Assembly (NCBI GenBank): GCA_019237595.1
Contig: JAFAGU010000086.1
Location: forward strand, 1-5,828
Direction of reading: 5' to 3'
Length of the DNA stretch: 5,828 nucleotides
Source: Betaproteobacteria bacterium
Lineage (GTDB): Bacteria > Pseudomonadota > Gammaproteobacteria > Burkholderiales > SG8-39
The notes beneath the pieces are model-generated. The model was not told the origin of the DNA and made no database searches. It was given only the letters and a program-made list of their open reading frames with translations. Below are positions 1-5,363 of the stretch, piece by piece; position 1 is the first letter of the stretch; each line of letters begins with the position of its first letter. The position numbers were made by a program, and so were the translations under genes.

Positions 1-42
1 TGGTTCTTCCTCTGGAACCCGCGGCATGCCCGAGACGCGTGA
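1..42 (+). CDS. 3' end of an upstream gene, probably a membrane protein (partial)
   Basis: Frame 1 is open from the left edge to a TGA at 40-42 and encodes 13 residues, WFFLWNPRHARDA. The Trp/Phe-rich start followed by a basic tail looks like the end of a last membrane helix with a short cytoplasmic C-terminus. It overlaps the next gene's ATG by 17 bases, in keeping with the overlapping junctions further downstream, so it is probably the preceding operon gene. The fragment is too short to identify. From known neighbourhoods of SCO-caa3 oxidase clusters, a membrane subunit of alternative complex III or another respiratory membrane protein would be a reasonable guess, but nothing here proves it. 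Frame 3 is also open across this stretch, so the choice of frame is an inference. Confidence 0.5.
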   Translation, partial: WFFLWNPRHARDA

Positions 43-325
43 CATCGAGCTCAAGGGACTCGCCATCGGTGCGGCGATCGTCGGAGGCGGCATCGCAGCG
101 AGCGTCCTCGCGGCATGGATCGTGGTGCGCTCGAGCGACGCACCGGCCGAAGGGCCGAATGGCGCGCGGCCGCCCGAGATTGCCGGACCGCGCCTGCAGA
201 CCGCCCCGCAGGAGACGCTTGACGCATTTCTTGCCCGCAAGCGGGTCGAGCTCCGCCAGGCAGGCCCCGGGCGCATGCCGATCGAGCAGGCGATGCGCGC
301 GCTTTCATCACGGAAGGACAAATGA
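26..325 (+). CDS. Small single-helix membrane protein of the caa3/SCO cluster
   Basis: This 99-residue protein has a short charged N-terminus, one hydrophobic helix at about residues 11-34 (rich in Ala, Gly, Ile and Val), a Pro/Gly/Ala-rich linker, and a polar C-terminal half. The tail carries two recognisable pieces: GPRLQTAP at 54-61 and GRMPIEQAMRAL at 82-93. From memory, small uncharacterised proteins encoded just before SCO and coxB genes share this plan: an N-terminal helix, a Pro-x-Leu-Gln stretch, then a 'YGW...R-I/M-P-I-x-x-A-M' tail. Here the aromatic YGW part is missing and the linker is short. The predicted topology is helix in the inner membrane with the tail in the periplasm. 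The ATG at 26 is the only start before the helix, and its ribosome binding site is weak. The stop overlaps the SCO start as ATGA. Function is unknown; a role in oxidase assembly or in linking oxidase to its electron donor is inferred from position only. Confidence 0.8.
   Translation: MPETRDIELKGLAIGAAIVGGGIAASVLAAWIVVRSSDAPAEGPNGARPPEIAGPRLQTAPQETLDAFLARKRVELRQAGPGRMPIEQAMRALSSRKDK
312..318 (+). promoter_or_regulatory. Ribosome binding site of the SCO gene
   Basis: A GGAAGGA sequence ends three bases before the ATG at 322. It is a strong purine-rich Shine-Dalgarno match lying inside the end of the preceding gene. It supports the 322 start and is the clearest ribosome binding site in the window. 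The other junctions appear to rely more on overlap and translational coupling. Confidence 0.7.
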
Positions 326-1014
326 AGGCGCTGGCCCTCTCCCTCTTCGTTCTTTCCTTCTCCGCGCAAGCTGGCCTGCGCGACGTCGAGTTCATCGAGC
401 AGCCCGGCGCCGAGCTGCCACTCAACGTCGAGTTCCGCGAGGACGGTCGCCCGGCGCCGCTGCACCGCTATTTTGGCCGCTCGCCGGTAGTGATCGAGCT
501 CGGTTACCTCTCGTGCCTGCATCTTTGCTCGACCACGCGAATGGGCGTGATGGAGGTGCTCTCGCGCACGGGCCTCGAAGCCGGGCGGGACTACACCGCG
601 CTCTTCGTGAGCATCGACCCGCGCGACGAGTCCGGCCCGCCCCAGCGCCGCGAAGGCTGGCACGTCCTAACCGGCGCCACGCCCGCGGCGGTTCTCGCCG
701 GACGGATCGGCTTTCGCTACGGCTACGAGGCGGCGAGCGGCGAATTCGCGCACCCCGCCGGCTTCGTCGTCGTCACGCCGGAGGGCCGCGTTGCCCAGTA
801 TTTCGGCGGCGTGCGCTTCGATGCACAGGCGGTTCGCGAAGCGCTGGTCGCCGCCGCGAACGGGCGCAAACCGAGCGTGATCGAGCGCGTGCTGCTGGTC
901 TGCTTCCACGACCCGGTGTCCGGCCGCTACAACAGCGCCATCCTCGACGCGCTTCGCGTGGCCGCGGCGCTCTTCCTTGCCGCGCTTGCCTTCTTTGCAT
1001 GGCGCCGGCGATGA
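322..1014 (+). CDS. sco: SCO1/SenC-family copper chaperone for the oxidase CuA centre
   Basis: This is a 230-residue thioredoxin-fold protein of the SCO/SenC family. These periplasmic proteins bind copper and help load or reduce the CuA site of oxidase subunit II. The copper-binding CxxxC motif is Cys65 and Cys69 (in YLSCLHLCSTT), and the conserved distal ligand is probably His144 (in AHPAGF). The family's 'SIDP-R-D' strand lies at 97-102 and a 'W-LTG' element at 113-118. Residues 1-17 resemble a cleavable signal peptide ending in AQA. A second hydrophobic stretch at about 211-226 is followed by three Arg, so the mature protein is probably anchored by its C-terminus with the domain in the periplasm. 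Many SCO proteins are anchored at the N-terminus instead. A 'CFHDPVSGRYN' segment at 194-204 precedes the anchor and recalls the SCO subtype found in caa3 clusters. Both ends overlap neighbours as ATGA, so it is translated with coxB. Confidence 0.93.
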   Translation: MKALALSLFVLSFSAQAGLRDVEFIEQPGAELPLNVEFREDGRPAPLHRYFGRSPVVIELGYLSCLHLCSTTRMGVMEVLSRTGLEAGRDYTALFVSIDPRDESGPPQRREGWHVLTGATPAAVLAGRIGFRYGYEAASGEFAHPAGFVVVTPEGRVAQYFGGVRFDAQAVREALVAAANGRKPSVIERVLLVCFHDPVSGRYNSAILDALRVAAALFLAALAFFAWRRR

Positions 1015-1961
1015 ACGCAACGACGCCCCTCTGGGCCCTTCCCGCCGCGTCGGACACCGCCTCGCGCGTCGATGCACTCTTCCTCGTCGTCCTCGCCGTC
1101 ACGGGCGCGGTGACGCTCGCGATCTTCGCCGTCATGGCGGTATTCGCCATTCGCTACCGCCGCGGATCCCCTGCGCAGCGCGCGAGCCCGCCGACCCAGA
1201 GCCGCGTCGTCGAGCTGACATGGACGTTTACGCCGCTGGCGGTCTTCCTCTGCTTCTTCGCCTGGGCCGCCCTCGTCTATGGAAGCTTCTATCGCGCCGA
1301 CCCTGCGGCCATGACGATCTACGTGGTCGGCAAGCAATGGATGTGGAAGGCGCAGCACGCGAACGGACGGCGCGAGATCGACGAGCTGCACCTTCCGGCC
1401 GGCCAGCCCGTGCGGCTCGTGCTCTCGAGCGAGGACGTGATCCACAGCTTCTTCGTGCCCGCGTTCCGCATCAAGCAGGACGCCGTGCCGGGCCGCTACA
1501 CGGCCATCTCGTTCACGCCTACGCGGCCGGGCGTATACCGCCTGCACTGCGCCGAATACTGCGGCACGGACCACGCCAACATGGGCGGGCGCGTATACGT
1601 GATGCAGCCGGCCGCCTTTGCACAGTGGCTGGAACAGGGACCGTCGGGCGCCTCGCTCGCGGCCCAGGGGTTCGAGCTTTTCCGGCGCCTGGGCTGCAGC
1701 GGCTGCCACGACGCGCGCTCGAGCGTGCATGCACCGGAGCTCGACGGCGTGTATGGGCGCACGGTGCACCTTGCCGACGGACGCACGATCGTCGCGGACG
1801 AGCCCTACCTGCGCGATTCCATCCTGCTGCCGAAGAAGGACGTGGTCGCGGGCTTCGAGCCCATCATGCCGAGCTTCCAGGGGCAGGTGAGCGAGGCGGA
1901 TCTTTCCGCGCTCATTTCGTTCCTTAAATCGCTCCAGCCGGGGGGCCCGTCTGGGAAATAG
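1011..1961 (+). CDS. coxB: Cytochrome c oxidase subunit II with fused cytochrome c domain (caa3 type)
   Basis: This 316-residue protein is the electron entry subunit of the oxidase. Two membrane helices (about 21-46 and 72-92) are followed by the periplasmic cupredoxin domain. The CuA ligands are complete: His145 (VIHSFFVP), then Cys180, Glu182, Cys184, His188 and Met191 in HCAEYCGTDHANM. The aromatic QWMW patch at 109-112 matches the electron-transfer region. After about residue 215 comes a class I cytochrome c domain with the haem site CSGCH (Cys229, Cys232, His233) and probable axial Met286 in IMPSF. The fused haem domain defines a caa3-type enzyme that takes electrons from a cytochrome c or directly from a quinol-oxidising complex. 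No clear signal peptide or lipobox is seen before helix 1. The ATG at 1011 is preferred because it forms an ATGA overlap with the SCO stop; an in-frame ATG at 999 is possible. The frame remains open far upstream, but that part is Arg-rich noise opposite real genes. Confidence 0.96.
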   Translation: MNATTPLWALPAASDTASRVDALFLVVLAVTGAVTLAIFAVMAVFAIRYRRGSPAQRASPPTQSRVVELTWTFTPLAVFLCFFAWAALVYGSFYRADPAAMTIYVVGKQWMWKAQHANGRREIDELHLPAGQPVRLVLSSEDVIHSFFVPAFRIKQDAVPGRYTAISFTPTRPGVYRLHCAEYCGTDHANMGGRVYVMQPAAFAQWLEQGPSGASLAAQGFELFRRLGCSGCHDARSSVHAPELDGVYGRTVHLADGRTIVADEPYLRDSILLPKKDVVAGFEPIMPSFQGQVSEADLSALISFLKSLQPGGPSGK

Positions 1962-3534
1962 CTATCTGACCGAAGGCTTCACGCTCCGCTCGTGGCTCAC
2001 CACCACGGACCACAAGCGGATCGCGATGCTCTACGCGGCCGCGATCACGACGTTCTTCTTCGTCGGCGGCGCCGCCGCGACGCTGATCCGGCTCGAGCTC
2101 GCGACGCCGGCGAGCGACCTCGTGAGCGCCGAGACCTACAACAAGCTCTTCACGATCCATGGCGTGATCATGGTCTGGTTCTTCCTCATCCCGTCCATCC
2201 CGGCGGTGCTCGGCAACTTCCTCGTTCCGCTCATGGTAGGCGCGAAGGACATGGCGTTTCCCAGGCTCAACCTCGCTTCCTGGTACCTCTACGTGCTTGG
2301 AGGCATCTTCACCGTCGCCACGCTCCTCGCCGGCGGCGTGGACACAGGCTGGACCTTCTATACGCCCTACTCGACGATGTTCTCGAACGGCGCGGTGCTC
2401 CTCGCCGTGTGCGGCGTCTTCGTCGTCGGCTTCTCTTCCATCCTCACCGGCCTCAACATCATCGTGACCGTGCACCGGCTGCGGGCGCCGGGGCTCACAT
2501 GGTTCCGCCTGCCGCTCTTCGTCTGGGCGAACTACGCTACGAGCCTGATCCTGCTACTCGCGACGCCCGTGCTCGCGATGACGCTCGTCCTCGTCGCGCT
2601 CGAGCGCTTCTTTTACGTGGGCGTTTTCGACCCGTCCCGCGGTGGCGACCCGCTCCTTTTCCAGCACCTCTTCTGGTTCTACTCGCACCCGGCGGTCTAC
2701 ATCATGGTGCTGCCCGCGATGGGCGTGGCGAGCGAGATCATCCCGTGCTTCGCGCGGCGGCCGGTGTTCGGCTATCGCTTCATGGCCTACGCCATTCTCG
2801 CGATCGCGAGCATCGGCTTCCTCGTGTGGGGCCACCACATGTTCGTGTCGGGCCAGTCGCTCTACGCGGGGCTCGTATTTTCGCTGCTGTCCTTCCTCGT
2901 CGCTATTCCGTCTGCGATCAAGGTATTCAACTGGACGGCGACGCTCTACAAAGGATCGATCACGTTCAGCGCGCCCATGCTCTACGCGCTCGGCTTCGTC
3001 GGCCTCTTCACGATCGGCGGGATGACCGGACTCTTCCTCGCCTCGATCGCGCTCGACGTGCACCTCACGGACACGTACTTCGTGATCGCGCACTTCCACT
3101 ACATCATGGTCGGCGGCTCCGTGATGTGCTACCTGGGCGGCATCCACTTCTGGTGGCCGAAGATCTCCGGAAGGATGTACCCGGAGGGCTGGGGGCGCGC
3201 CGGGGCGCTCCTCATCTTCTTCGGCTTCAACCTGACCTTTTTCCCGCAATACCTCCTCGGGTGGCTGGGGATGCCCCGGCGCTACCACGAGTACCCGCCA
3301 GAGCTGCAGCTTCTCAACGTCTTCTCGTCTGCGGGAGCCGTGGTACTCGCGCTCGGCTATCTCCTGCCGCTCGGCTACCTCGGATGGTCGCTTTTCTTCG
3401 GCAGGAAAGCGCCGGACAACCCGTGGGGCGCGACTGGGCTCGAATGGCAGACCGCCTCGCCGCCGCCGAAGCACAACTTCCGCGACATCCCCGAGGTGCA
3501 CGCCGGTCCCTATGGCTACGATCCCGCTCGCTAG
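1951..3534 (+). CDS. coxA: Cytochrome c oxidase subunit I, A2-type haem-copper oxidase (start codon unclear)
   Basis: This is the catalytic subunit, with about twelve membrane helices. It reduces O2 to water at haem a3/CuB and pumps protons. Numbered from the codon at 1951, haem a ligands are His70 and His383, the haem a3 ligand is His381 (AHFHY), and CuB ligands are His246, His295 and His296 (WGHH). Tyr250 in SHPAVY is the expected His-Tyr crosslink partner. Tyr244-Ser245 directly before HP replaces the Glu of A1 enzymes and marks the A2 subfamily. Asp100 (KDMAFP) and Lys324 (SAIKVFNW) correspond to D- and K-channel residues. The first ATG, at 2026, would remove the conserved N-terminal stretch SYLTEGFTLRSW...TTTDHKRIA that is readable in frame upstream. 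No ATG, GTG or TTG exists between the frame's last stop (1888-1890) and 2026; CTG at 1951 is the only near-cognate start before that stretch. I place the start there provisionally; see the findings. The end overlaps coxC by 23 bases. Confidence 0.95.
   Translation: MGNSYLTEGFTLRSWLTTTDHKRIAMLYAAAITTFFFVGGAAATLIRLELATPASDLVSAETYNKLFTIHGVIMVWFFLIPSIPAVLGNFLVPLMVGAKDMAFPRLNLASWYLYVLGGIFTVATLLAGGVDTGWTFYTPYSTMFSNGAVLLAVCGVFVVGFSSILTGLNIIVTVHRLRAPGLTWFRLPLFVWANYATSLILLLATPVLAMTLVLVALERFFYVGVFDPSRGGDPLLFQHLFWFYSHPAVYIMVLPAMGVASEIIPCFARRPVFGYRFMAYAILAIASIGFLVWGHHMFVSGQSLYAGLVFSLLSFLVAIPSAIKVFNWTATLYKGSITFSAPMLYALGFVGLFTIGGMTGLFLASIALDVHLTDTYFVIAHFHYIMVGGSVMCYLGGIHFWWPKISGRMYPEGWGRAGALLIFFGFNLTFFPQYLLGWLGMPRRYHEYPPELQLLNVFSSAGAVVLALGYLLPLGYLGWSLFFGRKAPDNPWGATGLEWQTASPPPKHNFRDIPEVHAGPYGYDPAR
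1956..1968 (+). other. Suspected lost start codon or 1-base deletion at the coxB/coxA junction
   Basis: The sequence reads AAATAGCTATCTG. Adding one G after the T at 1959 gives AAATGAGCTATCTG. That makes a TGA stop for coxB directly after its Lys316 codon and an ATG start for coxA that reads MSYLTEGF, the N-terminus expected for this subunit I family. The restored ATGA overlap would match the junctions at 322-325 and 1011-1014 and the GTGA at 4084-4087. As written, coxB ends with TAG and coxA has no standard start before its conserved N-terminus. Confidence 0.6.
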
Positions 3535-4087
3535 CGCGGAGGCAGGCGCCGAGCGCGCGCGGCTCGGCATGTGGCTCTTCCTCGCCACCGAGGCGATGTT
3601 CTTCGGGCCGCTCTTCTTCGGCTACGTGCATTCGCGGCTCGCCGACTCGGCGGCCTTCGCCTCGGGCAGCCACCACATGCACTTCTGGCTGGGGACGATC
3701 AACACGGCGGTGCTCCTCACGAGCAGCTTCACGATGGCGATTTCGGTGCATGGGAAGGAGCGCATTCGCGGCACGCTCGGGCTCACGTTCGTCCTCGGCG
3801 CCGCCTTTCTCCTCATCAAGGGCTACGAATACGGCAGCGAAATCCCCGAGGTGCTTGCGGCCAAAGGGGCCGAGCAGGTCTTCTACCTGCTGTACTTCGC
3901 CATGACCGGCCTCCATGCGATCCACCTTCTCATCGGCCTCGGCCTCGTCGCCTGGCTCTTTCTCTCGGCGCACGGGCGCCGGGCCGGCACGCCGGTCGAA
4001 ATCGTCGGCCTGTACTGGCACTTCGTGGACGCGGTCTGGCTCTTCCTCTATCCGATGTTCTATCTGCTCGAGCGCTACAGCGCGTGA
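3512..4087 (+). CDS. coxC: Cytochrome c oxidase subunit III
   Basis: This 191-residue protein has about five membrane helices (near residues 18-40, 56-77, 87-104, 123-150 and 166-187). That is the short form usual in caa3-type oxidases, as opposed to the seven-helix form. Family signatures are visible: the GMWLFLATEAMFFG helix with conserved Glu27, the KGYEY loop at 103-107, the MTGLHAIHLLIG helix with His135 and His138, and the C-terminal YWHFVDAVWLFLYP at 168-181. Subunit III binds no redox cofactor; it stabilises subunit I and supports proton uptake and turnover stability. The ATG at 3512 lies inside the end of coxA, and a GAGGTG at 3493-3498 is a distant, weak ribosome binding site. The next Met (residue 20) would cut into helix 1, so 3512 is preferred. 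Its stop overlaps the subunit IV start as GTGA. Confidence 0.95.
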   Translation: MATIPLASAEAGAERARLGMWLFLATEAMFFGPLFFGYVHSRLADSAAFASGSHHMHFWLGTINTAVLLTSSFTMAISVHGKERIRGTLGLTFVLGAAFLLIKGYEYGSEIPEVLAAKGAEQVFYLLYFAMTGLHAIHLLIGLGLVAWLFLSAHGRRAGTPVEIVGLYWHFVDAVWLFLYPMFYLLERYSA

Positions 4088-4371
4088 AAACCCTGGTCCT
4101 CGTCTGGGTCGCCCTCCTCGCGCTGCTCGCGGCGACCGCCGCCAGCTCGTTCGTGCCGCTTGGCGGCTGGAATAGCGCCATCAACCTGGCGATCTCGTGT
4201 GCCAAGGCGCTCCTCGTCGCGATCTTCTTCATGCACCTGCGCCACGCGGGCGCGCTGCTTCGCCTCGTCGCCGTCGCCGCCCTTCTCTGGCTCGGGATTC
4301 TGTTCGGCCTGAGCTCGGCCGACTTCGGCGCGCGAACCATTTCGCCCGCGCCGTGGTCTCTCCGCTATTAG
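4084..4371 (+). CDS. Cytochrome c oxidase subunit IV-like small membrane protein (GTG start)
   Basis: This 95-residue hydrophobic protein has three predicted helices (about 4-25, 31-51 and 57-77) and a short polar tail. The middle helix ends in the family signature, SCAKALLVAIFFMHLRH (38-54), with Lys41 and the FMHLR motif typical of bacterial caa3 subunit IV (called CtaF or CoxD in other organisms). This subunit binds no cofactor and helps to assemble or stabilise the oxidase. Start choice: no ATG lies before the middle of the protein, while GTG at 4084 overlaps the coxC stop as GTGA and gives the usual family length, so it is taken as the start. It completes the II-I-III-IV gene order of caa3 operons. 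The stop lies four bases before the next gene. Confidence 0.9.
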   Translation: MKTLVLVWVALLALLAATAASSFVPLGGWNSAINLAISCAKALLVAIFFMHLRHAGALLRLVAVAALLWLGILFGLSSADFGARTISPAPWSLRY

Positions 4372-4375
4372 CGCC

Positions 4376-5359
4376 ATGAGCCGCCCGATCGTCGTCGTCA
4401 CCGGTGCTTCCGCAGGAATCGGCCGGGCTGCCGCCCGCCGGCTCGCCAGCGAAGGCTGGCGCGTCGCGCTGGTCGCCCGCGGCTTGGACGGACTGGACGC
4501 CGCCCGCCGCGAGGTCGAAGCGGTGGGGAGCGAAGCGCTCGTGCTGCCGACCGACGTCGCGGACTGGAAGCAGGTCGACGCGGCCGCGGAACGCGTGGAG
4601 CGCGAATGGGGACCGATCGACGCCTGGGTAAACGACGCCATGGCGACGATCTTCTGCGAATTTCCTTCCATCGACCCGGACGATTACCGGCGCGCCACCG
4701 AGGTGACCTACCTCGGAGCGGTGTGGGGAACGCGTGCCGCACTCGCGCGCATGCTGCCAAGGAACCGCGGCACGATTGTGCAGGTCGGGTCCGCCCTCGC
4801 CTACCGCTCGATCCCGCTTCAGGCGCCCTATTGCGGCGCCAAGGCGGCGATCCGCGGCTTCACCGATTCGGTGCGCTCGGAGCTGATCCACAAGCGAAGC
4901 AAGGTGCACCTCACCATGGTGCAGCTTTCGGCGTACAACACGCCGCAGTTCAGCTGGGGGCGCACCTGCATGGCGAGGCGCCCGCAGCCGCTCCCGCCGA
5001 TCTTCCAGCCCGAGGTGGCCGCCGAAGCGATCTACTACGCGGCGACCCATTGCCGACGGGAGTTCTGGGTCGGATGGCCTGCCGTGCAGGCGATCGTCGC
5101 GACCAAGCTCCTTCCGGGGTTGCTCGACCGCCTGCTCGCAAGCAAGGCTTATAAGGGCCAGCATACGAACGAGGCGCTGCCCGCCGGTCGGCGCGACAAC
5201 CTGTACGAACCGGTCCCCGGGGATCATGGCGCGCACGGGCGGTTCGACGCACGCTCCAGGGCGTCCAGCGTCCAGCTCTGGCTGAACGAAAACCGCATCG
5301 GCGTGGCGGCGGCGCTGCTTGGCACGCTGGCCGCCTTCGCGATCTCGCGCCGGCGCTAG
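4376..5359 (+). CDS. Short-chain dehydrogenase/reductase with C-terminal hydrophobic tail
   Basis: This 327-residue classical-type SDR has a Rossmann nucleotide-binding domain. The dinucleotide motif TGASAGIG is at 9-16, and an Arg at 35 after the second strand (VAR) suggests NADP(H) preference. An acidic DV pair at 60-61 contacts adenine in this fold. The catalytic residues are Ser139, Tyr152 and Lys156 (YCGAK). Two family positions differ: the NNAG motif reads NDAM (86-89), and the usual fourth catalytic Asn appears to be Thr111 (VTYLG). About 75 residues extend beyond a normal SDR core, with conserved-looking NLYEPVPGDHGAHGRFDAR at 275-293, then a hydrophobic stretch at about 308-323 ending in RRR, possibly a membrane tail. 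The substrate cannot be told from sequence. It starts four bases after the subunit IV stop with no good ribosome binding site, so it is probably co-transcribed and coupled to the oxidase genes. It need not act in respiration. Confidence 0.92.
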   Translation: MSRPIVVVTGASAGIGRAAARRLASEGWRVALVARGLDGLDAARREVEAVGSEALVLPTDVADWKQVDAAAERVEREWGPIDAWVNDAMATIFCEFPSIDPDDYRRATEVTYLGAVWGTRAALARMLPRNRGTIVQVGSALAYRSIPLQAPYCGAKAAIRGFTDSVRSELIHKRSKVHLTMVQLSAYNTPQFSWGRTCMARRPQPLPPIFQPEVAAEAIYYAATHCRREFWVGWPAVQAIVATKLLPGLLDRLLASKAYKGQHTNEALPAGRRDNLYEPVPGDHGAHGRFDARSRASSVQLWLNENRIGVAAALLGTLAAFAISRRR

Positions 5360-5363
5360 TACC

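Noticed and set aside
39..998. Long upstream extension of the coxB frame (would give a 640-residue protein)
   Set aside because: The extension is Arg/Pro/Ala-rich and low in hydrophobic structure, and it lies over two better-supported genes in other frames. It is an open frame caused by high GC.
1940..1945. Run of six G as a programmed frameshift site joining coxB to coxA
   Set aside because: A CoxB-CoxA fusion would have the wrong topology for known oxidases, and no stimulatory structure was seen. The nearby missing-G explanation at 1959 fits better.
2797..2810. Perfect 14-base palindrome CTCGCGATCGCGAG
   Set aside because: It falls inside coxA and encodes ordinary helix residues (LAIAS). 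GC-rich codons make such palindromes by chance; no partner copy or site context was seen.
2554..3588. 344-codon minus-strand frame opposite coxA
   Set aside because: It is extremely charged (Arg, Glu, His), as expected for the complement of a hydrophobic membrane-protein gene, with no domain visible.
1992..3905. 637-codon plus-strand frame across coxA and coxC
   Set aside because: It is Arg/Pro/Ser-rich and covers coxA, whose haem and copper ligands are all present in the other frame.
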